A stretch of DNA of 64,000 bases from Acidobacteriota bacterium (GTDB lineage: Bacteria > Acidobacteriota > Terriglobia > Acidiferrales > UBA7541), in NCBI GenBank assembly GCA_003223245.1, contig QHYI01000119.1:62001-126000 (forward strand), read 5' to 3'. The notes below the pieces were generated by a model. The model was not told where the DNA came from. It ran no database searches and saw only the letters and a list, made by a program, of their open reading frames with translations. The position numbers were made by a program, and so were the translations under genes. Shown one piece after another: positions 32,902-42,205 of the stretch (its first letter is position 1; every line of letters begins with the position of its first letter).

Positions 32902-35900
32902 ATGAGCAACCTTTTTAGCAGGCCCTTATTTGAGGAGAATACAGGGAAATTCCAGAAAGAAAGTCCGGAGTGTCACGCCAACGCCGGAAAGAGCCTGGGT
33001 AGCTTCGGACAGGTCGGGGCGGTAATCGTGCTCGGTCTAATCCTGGCGATGAGCGCCGCTCAGGTCATGGGCCAGGCGGTGAATGGCGCCTTTCTCGGCA
33101 CGATCACTGATTCGACCGGAGCGGCCGTGTCTGGCGCCAAGGTTACCATCACAGAGCAAAATCAAAACGTGAGCCGCTCGGCAACGACCAACGACAGCGG
33201 CTTTTACTCTTTTCCGGATGTGCCGCCGGGCGTTTATAAGGTGACGGCAGAAAAGACCGGCTTCAAGACTGTGGTGCGAGCCAATGTGGAACTTTCGGTG
33301 AGCACTACGGCTCACGTCGATCTCACTCTGCAACCGGGGTCCGTCAACGAGACGATAACTGTGGAAGCTACCCTTCCCCCGCTGCAGACCGATAGCGCGC
33401 AGACCGGGGCAGACCTCGCCGCCACTCAGGCGGAGGACTTGCCGGTGGCTAACGGGCGAAATTTCCAGAATCTTATGGACCTGATTCCCGGTGCGACGAA
33501 GGCTGACTTCAACCATTCCGTCTTCTTCAACCCTCAGGGCAGCCGCAACAGTGAAGTCAACGGCACCTCGAGCTTGAGCAACAATTTCCAAATCGAAGGT
33601 GTGAATGACAACGAGCGCACCGGACTGCTGCAGGTTTACGTTCCACCAATTGAGGCCATTCAAGAGGTGAAGGTCCTCACGAGCAATTACGACGCGGAGC
33701 AAGGAACGGCTCTGGGGGCGGTGGTCAACGTCATCTACAAGTCGGGGACTAACGATTTTCATGGGACCGCCTACGACTTCCATAATGACGATGGGCTCAA
33801 CGCCAAAAGCTTTTTCGATCGCGGCGCCAACGGGGCGCCATTTCACAAGCCTCACTCGGTGTACAACTACTGGGGAGGAAATTTGGGTGGTCCGATTTTC
33901 AAGGGCAAGACTTTCTTCTTCGTGGACTACCTCAGAACAACGAATCATCAGGCGCAATTTCAACAGTTCAGCGTCCCGACGGCTGCCGAGCGCGTCGGGG
34001 ATTTCAGCGATCCGGCGCTGACTGAGATTTTTGACCCAGCGACAGGCGACACTGTGGATTGCCTTCCCGGAGGTAATGCAAAGCTCTGTGGGACCGGGCG
34101 CACGCAGTTCGTCGCTTCCTCCAATCCCTCGAGCCCCAATTACAACGCAGCGTGCACGCCCACTACCCCGGGCTACAACGCTGGCAACTGCCCAAATATC
34201 ATTCCTTTCAACCGCATCGACCCGATCGCCCTCAAGATAACGAACATGCTCCCGCCCGCCAACAACAATCTCACGGCTTCGGGCACTGCCAAGTATTCAA
34301 ACAATTACCTGGAGCACACTGCATTCAGCCAAGATAACAATGACATTGACGTCAAAATCGACCACTACCAGGGCAAGAACGACCATATTTCGGGTCATCT
34401 CGGATACATGAATCCCACTACTTTTCAGGCTCCTGCATACGGCATTGCTGGCGGGCCTGTTGGCGGAGGGTTTCAAGGAAATGGAACGGACAAAACGTAC
34501 TCAGTGGCCATTAACTGGGACCACATTTTCTCCCCCTCGTTTATTGTGCAGAACCGCATCGGGCTGAACCGTTACCGCAACACAGCCCAGCAGATTGACT
34601 ACGGCACCAACGCCTCAACCAATCTCGGCATTCCCGGTGTAAACGTGGGCCCATTTGAAAGCGGACTAACGGGAATTTTCATCAATCAGGGGACCAACGG
34701 ATCATCCGGCGCCACTATTTCCAATCCCATGGTGGGTTACTCAGCGAGTCTTCCCTGGGTTCGCGCGGAAACCGATTTGGATCTTGTCAGTAACTGGAAC
34801 AAGGTGATCGGCAATCACACGATCAAATGGGGCGGCAATCTGATCCGCATCCGTGACGATCTGTTACAAGAGCAGACTTTCAGCCCGCGTGGCGCTTGGA
34901 GCTTTGGTCCTAACACAACGGGATTGAACGGTACGGGCGCACCCAAGGTGGGCTTTGCCAACAGCTTTGCCAGCTTTGTGCTCGGTGTTCCAGGGCAAGT
35001 AGGGCGCGATCTAGCCATCGTCTTTCCCGCCTATCGGGAATGGCAAGTTTTCGCCTACGCCAACGATAAGTGGCAGGTGAGGCCCAAGTTGACCCTGAAT
35101 CTTGGTGTGCGCTGGGAATTTTATCCACCCGGAACGCCTCATTTTCCTGGAGGGTTCTCCAACTACGATCCGACCACCAACAATCTCGTGGTGGCGGGCG
35201 TTGGCGGCAATCCTCTGGATTTGGGCATGCAGAAGAACTACAAGGACTTTGCCCCTCGCCTTGGCTTGGCGTATCAATTCACGAGCAAAGACGTCGTGCG
35301 CGCCGGAGTTGGCATCAGCTATGAGCCCTTCCCGGACAATACCTACGCGTATGATTTCCCGGTGAAGCAGAACAACTCTTTCGGCAGTTTGTCGGGATTT
35401 GGCCCGGCCATCGTCACCCTCCCCGATGGAACGCAAACTGCGTCGACATTTGCCAATGGATTTCCGCCGCCGCTACCGGCTACGATTCCTGCCAGTGGCA
35501 TCATTCCGGCGAACACGGCCCTGCTCATCAACCAGAGCTACGACGTGATTAACCTTCACTATCTCGATCCCTACATCCAGTCCTGGAATCTCACCTATCA
35601 ACGGGCTTTGCCGGGAAAATTCACTCTGGGCGTTGGCTACGTAGGAAACCGCGGAGTGCACGCTCCCATTCAGTACAACCTGAATGCCATCTCGAACCCT
35701 GCTCAGTTTGGCGCGGGACCAGCCGGCCAGCCGCTCCACGGTTTCTGCGTCCCCGGGACAACGACTTGCCGTACGGCAGATACCACGGAACGTTTTGCCG
35801 CCGCAACCTCCGACTACAATGCTCTTCAGGTGACATTCGACCGCCGAGTCGGGAGTGGGTTCATTTTGACTACCTCTTACACGTATGGTAAAGCGCTCGG

Positions 35901-36519
35901 GTACATCGAAGAGAGCGGAGAAAACTCCAACGGCATCGATTACTACATCAACTTCCGCAGGAACTATGCGCGGACCGACTTCGACCGCACACACATGTTT
36001 GTGCAAAGCTACATCTGGGACCTTCCGTTCGGAAAAGGGCGTCGCTGGATTCGCGGCGGGCCGCTGAATGCCGTTTTTGGCGGTTGGCGCTTCAGCAACG
36101 TTGTGACCTTCATGACCGGAACTCCCTTCAATTTTAACTGTACCTGCAAGACCATCAACACCCCGGGAAACCATCAGTCTCCCAATGTGACCGGCCCGAT
36201 TGCCGAGCCAAAGGGAGTCGACACGCAGCTCTGGTTTGATACCTCCGTCTTTCAGGACCCCGGCGGAACCTCCTTCGGCAACGTGGGACGTTACATTCTG
36301 TCGGGTCCCAACTTCTTCAATTTGGACTCCTCCTTGGCCAAGGTCTTCCGGCTTACGGAGCGGTTCAACTTTGAATTTCGGACCGATTGGTTCAGCGCCA
36401 CAAACATGCCGCAATTCAGCAATCCCAACGTGACGTTGGGCGACGCCAACTTCGGGCGCGTGACATCGACCGTCGGCGGCGCCCGCAACATCTATTTTGG
36501 AGGCAGGCTTACCTTCTAA
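32902..36519 (+). CDS. TonB-dependent receptor, Oar-like, with carboxypeptidase-regulatory-like domain
   Basis: About 1205 residues. After an unusually long N-terminal region (hydrophobic segment about 40-55, cleavage near Val-Met-Gly-Gln) comes a carboxypeptidase-regulatory-like beta-sandwich (Thr-Asp-Ser-Thr-Gly-Ala-Ala-Val, then Gly-Val-Tyr-Lys-Val), a plug domain and a long barrel ending in Phe. It imports or binds a large ligand, probably a glycan breakdown product given the LacI control and the sugar-isomerase-like genes downstream. ATG 32902 is used; GTG 32893 is an alternative. A G-run ends near the ATG and AGGAGAAG lies further up, so the start is not settled. It is 104 bp ahead of the next gene and likely co-transcribed. 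Confidence 0.88.
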   Translation: MSNLFSRPLFEENTGKFQKESPECHANAGKSLGSFGQVGAVIVLGLILAMSAAQVMGQAVNGAFLGTITDSTGAAVSGAKVTITEQNQNVSRSATTNDSGFYSFPDVPPGVYKVTAEKTGFKTVVRANVELSVSTTAHVDLTLQPGSVNETITVEATLPPLQTDSAQTGADLAATQAEDLPVANGRNFQNLMDLIPGATKADFNHSVFFNPQGSRNSEVNGTSSLSNNFQIEGVNDNERTGLLQVYVPPIEAIQEVKVLTSNYDAEQGTALGAVVNVIYKSGTNDFHGTAYDFHNDDGLNAKSFFDRGANGAPFHKPHSVYNYWGGNLGGPIFKGKTFFFVDYLRTTNHQAQFQQFSVPTAAERVGDFSDPALTEIFDPATGDTVDCLPGGNAKLCGTGRTQFVASSNPSSPNYNAACTPTTPGYNAGNCPNIIPFNRIDPIALKITNMLPPANNNLTASGTAKYSNNYLEHTAFSQDNNDIDVKIDHYQGKNDHISGHLGYMNPTTFQAPAYGIAGGPVGGGFQGNGTDKTYSVAINWDHIFSPSFIVQNRIGLNRYRNTAQQIDYGTNASTNLGIPGVNVGPFESGLTGIFINQGTNGSSGATISNPMVGYSASLPWVRAETDLDLVSNWNKVIGNHTIKWGGNLIRIRDDLLQEQTFSPRGAWSFGPNTTGLNGTGAPKVGFANSFASFVLGVPGQVGRDLAIVFPAYREWQVFAYANDKWQVRPKLTLNLGVRWEFYPPGTPHFPGGFSNYDPTTNNLVVAGVGGNPLDLGMQKNYKDFAPRLGLAYQFTSKDVVRAGVGISYEPFPDNTYAYDFPVKQNNSFGSLSGFGPAIVTLPDGTQTASTFANGFPPPLPATIPASGIIPANTALLINQSYDVINLHYLDPYIQSWNLTYQRALPGKFTLGVGYVGNRGVHAPIQYNLNAISNPAQFGAGPAGQPLHGFCVPGTTTCRTADTTERFAAATSDYNALQVTFDRRVGSGFILTTSYTYGKALGYIEESGENSNGIDYYINFRRNYARTDFDRTHMFVQSYIWDLPFGKGRRWIRGGPLNAVFGGWRFSNVVTFMTGTPFNFNCTCKTINTPGNHQSPNVTGPIAEPKGVDTQLWFDTSVFQDPGGTSFGNVGRYILSGPNFFNLDSSLAKVFRLTERFNFEFRTDWFSATNMPQFSNPNVTLGDANFGRVTSTVGGARNIYFGGRLTF

Positions 36520-36623
36520 CGCCATGCAGTTCGGCCTAGAAAAATCGTCGGCCAGTAAGTAGAAATCGAAATCGGGATAGACCAGCGTCTTAAAAGTAGG
36601 GAACACCTGAGGGAGAAATAGTC

Positions 36624-37604
36624 ATGCAGCATCGCATGCCGCGTCGTAACTTTTTGTTTGGTATAGGAGCAGCCACGGCGGCAACGACGTTCGCCTCTTT
36701 TCCTTCCTGGCGCGCTCCTCTGCTCGCGGCCGAACCTCTTTACCCACATATAGATTTATCGTACTTCGACACACCGATTTCGCCTGCGCCCGGCGAAATT
36801 CATTTTGGATACGCATCCATCACTTGGAATGGGAATGACCGCCAGGCAATCGACGACATTTCGTCCTTGGGTTTTCCCGGGATTCAGCTGCGCGCCAATG
36901 CTATCGAGGAATTTGCCAGCCCTGCGGAGTTGCGCGGCTTGCTCGAAAAGCATCATTTGAAAATGGTCGCGCTTTCCAGCGGCAGCGTGCGCATTGATCC
37001 TGCAGTCGAGGCCGAGGAAATCGCCAAGCACATTTCCCATGCGAAATTTGTGCAGGATGTGGGAGGGCTCTATCTTCAAGTCACCGACCAGCGTCCCAAG
37101 GACCGCGCGGTCACGCCAGCCGATTACGTGCGTTTGGGTAGATTGATCACGGAAATTGGCAAGCGCACCGCCGACCTGGGAGTCACGGTCGGCTACCACA
37201 ACCACATGGGCACTCTCGGACAAAGTCCTGAAGAAGTGGATCAAATCCTGGAGGCGGCGGACCCGCGCTACGTCAAGCTGGAACTTGACGTGGCGCATTA
37301 CTTCCAAGGCGGCGGCGATCCCGCCAAGGCCGTCGAGAAATACCACGATCGCCTGCTGTTCTTGCATATTAAGGATGTCGAATCGCTGCCCAACGCCGCG
37401 GACCCGAAGCGCAACTATCGTTTCGTCGAACTAGGCCGCGGGCGCGTGGACCTCCCGGCGGTGTTTGACGCCTTACACAAGGTCAATTTTCGCGGCTGGG
37501 CCGTCGTTGAGCTCGATGCCGTACCGGACAAGCGCCGCACGCCCAAAGAATGCGCGGAAATCAGCCAAAAATATCTGGAAGAGAAAATCGGGGTGACCAT
37601 ATGA
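36624..37604 (+). CDS. Tat-exported sugar isomerase/epimerase-like TIM barrel
   Basis: 326 residues. The N-terminus reads Pro-Arg-Arg-Asn-Phe-Leu-Phe-Gly followed by an Ala-rich stretch, a twin-arginine signal, so the folded protein is probably periplasmic. The body is an AP-endonuclease-2/xylose-isomerase-like TIM barrel, with Gly-Tyr-His-Asn-His and Leu-Glu-Leu-Asp-Val and His-Ile-Lys-Asp, the usual metal-ligand strands of IolE-like proteins. The reaction is unknown: inosose dehydratase or 3-keto sugar epimerase types are possible. GAGGGAG precedes ATG 36624. It overlaps the following gene by four bases. Confidence 0.78.
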   Translation: MQHRMPRRNFLFGIGAATAATTFASFPSWRAPLLAAEPLYPHIDLSYFDTPISPAPGEIHFGYASITWNGNDRQAIDDISSLGFPGIQLRANAIEEFASPAELRGLLEKHHLKMVALSSGSVRIDPAVEAEEIAKHISHAKFVQDVGGLYLQVTDQRPKDRAVTPADYVRLGRLITEIGKRTADLGVTVGYHNHMGTLGQSPEEVDQILEAADPRYVKLELDVAHYFQGGGDPAKAVEKYHDRLLFLHIKDVESLPNAADPKRNYRFVELGRGRVDLPAVFDALHKVNFRGWAVVELDAVPDKRRTPKECAEISQKYLEEKIGVTI

Positions 37605-38482
37605 AGTCGCCCTTTCGTGTTGCGGTCATTAACGACGAAATTACCCAGGACTTCGGCAGGGCTTGTGAAATCGCAGCAAAAGAATACGGCATGGACTGGA
37701 TCGAACTGCGCGGCATGTGGAACAAGAACATTTTGAGCCTGGACGCGAAAGAAATTGCCGAGGCGCGGAGTATCCTGGAGAAACACAAGCTGCGCGTCAC
37801 GGATATTGCCAGCCCGCTTTTTAAAGTGGATTGGCCGGATGCACCTAAGTCAAAATTCAGTCCCAAACGCGATCAATTCAACGCGGACTTCACATTCAAA
37901 CAGCAGGGCGAAGTGCTTGAGCGCAGCATCGAGCTGGCCAAAGCCTTCAACACGGATCGCGTGCGGTGCTTCGACTTCTGGCGCCTGGACGACCAAGCCC
38001 CCTACCGTGCGGCGATCAATGAGAAGTTGCTGGACGCCGCCAACACGGCGGGCAAGAAGAACGTGCTGCTTGTCCTCGAAAACGAACCTTCCTGCAACAC
38101 GGCCACAGGGGCCGAGGCAGCCAAAGTTCTCGGCGAAGTTAAATCTCCTTATTTAATGCTGAACTGGGATCCGGGAAATGCCTCAGAGCGCGGCGAAATT
38201 CCGTATCCCGATGGCTATAATCTGCTGCCGAAAGACCGCATCGGCCATTGCCACTGCAAGGATTCTGTAAAGAAGCCGGACGGCAAGTACGCTTGGGCGC
38301 CGATGGGCGGGGGCATGATCGATTGGGTAGGCCAATTCAAAGCGCTGAAGCGCGACGGCTACCATTTCGCCGTGAGCCTGGAAACTCATTGGCGCGGCGC
38401 GGGCACACCGGAGGAATCTACAGGCGAGAGCTGGGCGGGGATGAAAAAGGAGTTACAGGAGGCTGGCGCACTCGAGTCATAG
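37601..38482 (+). CDS. Sugar isomerase/epimerase-like TIM barrel (cytoplasmic)
   Basis: About 293 residues starting at ATG 37601, which overlaps the stop of the previous gene as ATGA. It is a second xylose-isomerase-like TIM barrel without a signal peptide. Visible metal-side motifs are Leu-Glu-Asn-Glu-Pro, Asn-Trp-Asp-Pro-Gly-Asn and His-Cys-His-Cys-Lys-Asp, plus a late Ser-Leu-Glu-Thr-His. Pairing an exported and a cytoplasmic barrel in one translation unit suggests successive steps on the ligand brought in by the upstream receptor; that is inference. No specific reaction is indicated. Confidence 0.78.
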   Translation: MKSPFRVAVINDEITQDFGRACEIAAKEYGMDWIELRGMWNKNILSLDAKEIAEARSILEKHKLRVTDIASPLFKVDWPDAPKSKFSPKRDQFNADFTFKQQGEVLERSIELAKAFNTDRVRCFDFWRLDDQAPYRAAINEKLLDAANTAGKKNVLLVLENEPSCNTATGAEAAKVLGEVKSPYLMLNWDPGNASERGEIPYPDGYNLLPKDRIGHCHCKDSVKKPDGKYAWAPMGGGMIDWVGQFKALKRDGYHFAVSLETHWRGAGTPEESTGESWAGMKKELQEAGALES

Positions 38483-38641
38483 CTCGTGTGACGCTGACTC
38501 GTCCGAACAGAAAAGCCGAAGCAGCGCGCCCATTTACATCGAGCTTGGAATCGATGGCGAAAAGGTTGGAGTGAGAAGAGCAGGCCGCTAAGCATAATTC
38601 CTATCCGTCCCGCTTCCGCCAGCAAACTCAAGGAGGCAAGA

Positions 38642-39079
38642 ATGTCTTTAACGCGCCGCGAAATGTGTTTCCTCCTCCCCTCTACCCTTCTTCCCGTACT
38701 CGTTGCAGGAACTCCATCAGAGCAGGGGAATTCCCTCCCTTCTGCGATGTATCCGTTCGACAAAATGCCTCTTCACACGTCGAGCACCGCAGCCACTCGA
38801 GCGGTGCTGAAGGGGAAGCTGGGCACCGGGGAATCGCTGGAGGTTCACGAAACCACGTTGCCGCCCGGCGCTGCGCCGCACCCGCCGCATCATCATGCTC
38901 ATTCCGAGATGTGGCTCATTCGCGAAGGCACCGTGGATATCACAGTGAACAACACGACCTCCCGCCTGGGCCCGGGATCGGTGGGGTTTGTAAGTTCCAA
39001 CGATGAGCACGGCATCAAGAACGTCGGCCCGACACCCGCCATTTATTTTGTTGTAGCGGTCGGGCCGGGCGCCGCTTAG
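38642..39079 (+). CDS. Secreted cupin-domain protein
   Basis: 145 residues. The first 23 form a signal peptide beginning Thr-Arg-Arg-Glu-Met-Cys-Phe-Leu-Leu, Tat-like. The cupin core has His-Pro-Pro-His-His-His-Ala-His-Ser-Glu (metal motif 1) and Glu-His-Gly (motif 2 region), enough for a bound divalent metal. The substrate is unknown; it may be a sugar isomerase or an oxidative enzyme. An AAGGAGG ribosome-binding site lies before the ATG. It is 159 bp after the TIM-barrel gene and may belong to the same operon. Confidence 0.75.
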   Translation: MSLTRREMCFLLPSTLLPVLVAGTPSEQGNSLPSAMYPFDKMPLHTSSTAATRAVLKGKLGTGESLEVHETTLPPGAAPHPPHHHAHSEMWLIREGTVDITVNNTTSRLGPGSVGFVSSNDEHGIKNVGPTPAIYFVVAVGPGAA

Positions 39080-39143
39080 TCGAACGGGGCTCAAAAAAAA
39101 ACACCCTTTAGCAAAGCTAAACAGACGATTCAGGATTTTCAAT

Positions 39144-39172
39144 TTGACGAGGCTGGCTTTGCCCCCTATTAT
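39144..39172 (+). promoter_or_regulatory. Sigma-70-type promoter of the PaoABC-like operon
   Basis: TTGACG at 39144-39149, 17-base spacer, TATTAT at 39167-39172. Near-consensus, about 190 bp before the first subunit gene. The rest of the 286-bp gap (39080-39365) shows nothing clear. Confidence 0.55.
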
Positions 39173-39365
39173 CTTGAGCGCAGCGCGGAGTAGCTTTGAA
39201 AAAGTGCTGCTGTCCGAGCAAGCCAGACACAAGGAGTGTTTGGCATCTCGGGACACGGTTGTCGTCTAACGTCAGCAGAAGACCGCTGGCGCCTGCGAAA
39301 CGCCCCCACACTCGGCCCCGAATTGTCGTTTCGGCATCTCTTGAAAACACTCGGGAGGTCAGCGC

Positions 39366-40076
39366 ATGGCCAAAGAAAAGGACCCCAATGCCCCTGGGAG
39401 TATCCCGCCAAATGAGAACGGGAACAAACACGCTCTGCGAAGACGTGAATTCGTCAAGCTAGTCGGCGGAACCGGCGTTGCCGCTACGGCTCAGGTCCTT
39501 GCAGGGCGCCAGTTGGCTACCGCCGCAACCACCACGGTGCCAGACGAGGCGGTTGGCTCCGGCAAAGTAATTGGTCCGGGGCCGGTGCCAATGACGCTGC
39601 GCATCAACGGCGAAGCGAAAAGAGTGACTCTGGAACCGCGGGTTACTTTGCTCGATGCCCTGCGCAACCATCTCGACCTAACCGGAGCGAAAAAAGTTTG
39701 CGACCGCGGCACTTGCGGCGCGTGCACGGTCATCGTGAATAAGAAGCCGGTTTATTCCTGCAGCGTCCTGGCGATTGAAGTGGCCGACCGCGATGGAAAA
39801 CCGGGAGCGGAGATTCGCACGATCGAAGGTTTGGCTCCGGAAGGCAAGCTGCACCCTGTTTCGGCGTCGTTTGTTGAAAACGATGCGCAACAGTGCGGCT
39901 TCTGCACCCCGGGTTTCGTCATGTCTTGTACGGCGTATCTTGAGACGCACCACAATCCCACGATTGAAGAAGTAAAGCAGGCGCTTGGCGGCAACCTCTG
40001 CCGCTGCGGAACATATATGGGCGTTCGAAACGCGGTCGTGCAAGCGGCAATGTCTATGAAAGGAGGGCGCGCCTGA
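39366..40076 (+). CDS. Aldehyde/xanthine dehydrogenase family, [2Fe-2S] subunit (PaoA/YagT-like)
   Basis: 236 residues. A twin-arginine signal (Arg-Arg-Arg-Glu-Phe-Val-Lys-Leu-Val) is followed by a plant-type ferredoxin domain (Cys-Asp-Arg-Gly-Thr-Cys-Gly-Ala-Cys plus a later Cys) and an all-helical [2Fe-2S] domain (Cys-Gly-Phe-Cys and Cys-Arg-Cys-Gly). The Tat signal points to a periplasmic enzyme, as for E. coli PaoABC, where only this subunit carries the signal. It passes electrons from the molybdenum centre toward FAD. The stop shares one base with the start of the next gene. Confidence 0.92.
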   Translation: MAKEKDPNAPGSIPPNENGNKHALRRREFVKLVGGTGVAATAQVLAGRQLATAATTTVPDEAVGSGKVIGPGPVPMTLRINGEAKRVTLEPRVTLLDALRNHLDLTGAKKVCDRGTCGACTVIVNKKPVYSCSVLAIEVADRDGKPGAEIRTIEGLAPEGKLHPVSASFVENDAQQCGFCTPGFVMSCTAYLETHHNPTIEEVKQALGGNLCRCGTYMGVRNAVVQAAMSMKGGRA

Positions 40077-42205
40077 TGGCTGACTATCATTGGCCTCCCA
40101 CTGACAAATGCAACTTGATCGGCAGGCGCATCGCGCGCCTGGACGGACCGTGGAAGTCTTCGGGCCGCATCAAGTACAGCTATGACATGAATCGCCCGAA
40201 CATGCTCCACGCCAAGATGGTTTTCTCGCCGTACGCCCACGCCAAAGTCGTGAGCATTGATACCAGCGCAGCAGAAAAAATGCCCGGCGTGAAAGCCATC
40301 GACATTATTACGGAGCCCGGGAAAGAAGTTTTCTGGGCCGGGCACGAAGTCGCCGCTGTGGCCGCGGAAACCGAGGAGCAGGCGCGCGATGCAGCTCGCC
40401 GCGTTCAAGTTCGCTACGAAAAACTTCCTCACCTGGTTTCCGACGTGGAGCCCTCAAAAGCCGGTGAACACACCAAGCAACTCGCTGAACAAACCGACGG
40501 CAATCCCGACCAGGCCTTGCAGCAGGCAGAAGTGACCAGCGAAGGCGAGTACGGAGTCCCTGTTATCACCCACTGCTGCCTGGAAACGCACGGCCAAGTA
40601 GCGGAATGGGATGGCGACAATCTTACAGTTTATGCTTCCACCCAGAATGTAAGCGGCATACCGGGGGAATTTGTGCGCGCCAAGATCGCGGATTCCGCGG
40701 ATAAAGTGCGCGTGCTCACTCCGGTCATGGGCGGCGGCTTTGGCAGCAAATTCGGAGCCGACACTTGGGGGCTCGCGTGCGCACGGCTTGCCAAGAAAAC
40801 TGGGCGCCCCGTGAAGCTGATGCTCGAACGCGATCAGGAATTGATGGCTGCAGGCGCGCGCCCTTCGATGTACGCGAAGGTGAAAGTGGGCGCAAAGAGG
40901 GACGGCACACTGACGGGCTGGCAGTCCGAATCCTGGGGCACGGGAGGCCCGGATGCGCAAGGCGGCGCTCCGAGCATCCCCTACGTCGTTCGCATTCCCG
41001 ACCGCCGAATCCGGCACACTACCGTACTGACCAACATAGGTCCGGCTCGCGCCTGGCGTGCGCCGAATCATCCCCAGATGTGCTTGATTACCATGTCCGC
41101 GCTCGATGACTTGGCCGCGAAGCTTGGCATGGACCCGGTCGAGATGCTGCAGAAAAATATCGACATGACCGGCCAGCTTTCTAAGACGTATTCGGCCGAA
41201 CTGGAAAAAGCTGCCGAATTGATGGATTGGAAAAAGAAGTGGCATCCGCGCGGTGACAAAACCCCGGGCTCCATAAAGAGAGGCTTGGGCGTTTCCATTC
41301 ACACCTGGGGCGGTAGAGGCCACGACAGCAATTGCAACTGCGTTATTCAGCCCGACGGTTCGCTGTCCGCCTCGCTGGGCTCGCAGGATCTAGGGACAGG
41401 AACGCGCACGGTGATTGGCATTGTTACCGCGGAAACCATGGGATTGCCGCTGGAAGCCGTAAAGGTGAACATTGGCGATTCGAAGTATCCCGCCGATGGC
41501 GCGTCGGGCGGTTCCACGACGGTTGGAGGCGTTAGCTCCTCGACGCGGCGTGCCGCCACCGCGGCACTGAATCAGCTCCTTGAAAAGGTTGCTCCCTCAC
41601 TGAATGCCAAACCGGAGGAACTGGAAGCGGTGGATGGAAAGATTCGCGTCATAGGCAACCCCAGCAGAGCCATTTCCTGGAAGCAAGCCTGCGCCAAGCT
41701 CGGCACAACGCCTATCACCGGTGTCGGCCAGCGCAGCAACGACCTGATTTCCAGCGGCGTCGGCGGCGCGCAAATGGCGGAAGTCAGCGTGGATACCGAG
41801 ACCGGTCAAGTGTATGTCGACAAGCTGGTTGCGGTACAGGATTGCGGCCTGATCATTGATTTGAAAACCGCGGAGAGCCAGGTGTATGGCGCCTGCATCA
41901 TGGGCATTACCTACTCGCTCTTCGAACACAAGATCATGGACGAGCAAACGGGCCGTTGCCTCAACGCCGACATGGAGTTCTACAAACTTGCAGGAATCGG
42001 CGACTTCGGCGAGATTGTCGTTCATATGATGACCGGCAGCGGCTTCGACGAGCGCGGCGTCATCGGTCTCGGCGAGCCGCCGGTGATTTCTCCCGGCGCC
42101 GCCATTTCGAACGCTGTAGCCAACGCCATCGGCGTGCGCGTGCCCACGCTCCCGCTCACCCCCGATAAGGTCCTCGGCGCGCTGGAGAAAGGAGCGGTAG
42201 CCTGA
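40076..42205 (+). CDS. Molybdenum-cofactor subunit, xanthine/aldehyde dehydrogenase family (PaoC/YagR-like)
   Basis: 709 residues. Gly-Gly-Gly-Phe-Gly-Ser and Ala-Trp-Arg-Ala-Pro bind the molybdopterin, and the catalytic Glu lies in Gly-Leu-Gly-Glu-Pro-Pro near residue 662. The enzyme oxidises an aldehyde or a heterocycle with water as oxygen source. Family members closest to this arrangement are periplasmic aldehyde oxidoreductases, but substrate range cannot be judged by eye. It has a 1-bp overlap at each end, a strict three-gene translation unit. I see no XdhC/PaoD-type cofactor-insertion chaperone in the window. Confidence 0.92.
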   Translation: MADYHWPPTDKCNLIGRRIARLDGPWKSSGRIKYSYDMNRPNMLHAKMVFSPYAHAKVVSIDTSAAEKMPGVKAIDIITEPGKEVFWAGHEVAAVAAETEEQARDAARRVQVRYEKLPHLVSDVEPSKAGEHTKQLAEQTDGNPDQALQQAEVTSEGEYGVPVITHCCLETHGQVAEWDGDNLTVYASTQNVSGIPGEFVRAKIADSADKVRVLTPVMGGGFGSKFGADTWGLACARLAKKTGRPVKLMLERDQELMAAGARPSMYAKVKVGAKRDGTLTGWQSESWGTGGPDAQGGAPSIPYVVRIPDRRIRHTTVLTNIGPARAWRAPNHPQMCLITMSALDDLAAKLGMDPVEMLQKNIDMTGQLSKTYSAELEKAAELMDWKKKWHPRGDKTPGSIKRGLGVSIHTWGGRGHDSNCNCVIQPDGSLSASLGSQDLGTGTRTVIGIVTAETMGLPLEAVKVNIGDSKYPADGASGGSTTVGGVSSSTRRAATAALNQLLEKVAPSLNAKPEELEAVDGKIRVIGNPSRAISWKQACAKLGTTPITGVGQRSNDLISSGVGGAQMAEVSVDTETGQVYVDKLVAVQDCGLIIDLKTAESQVYGACIMGITYSLFEHKIMDEQTGRCLNADMEFYKLAGIGDFGEIVVHMMTGSGFDERGVIGLGEPPVISPGAAISNAVANAIGVRVPTLPLTPDKVLGALEKGAVA

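Noticed and set aside
33037-33963. Long minus-strand frame inside the giant TonB receptor
   Set aside because: It is antisense to a clear receptor gene, has no ribosome-binding site, and its product shows no recognisable motif.
35473-36606. 377-codon minus-strand frame across the receptor 3' end
   Set aside because: The receptor frame is strongly supported by motifs; the antisense frame follows from high GC in third positions.
39090-39110. Run of nine A after the cupin gene as a terminator
   Set aside because: No GC-rich stem lies before it, and the poly-A is on the coding strand, giving U only on the opposite transcript.
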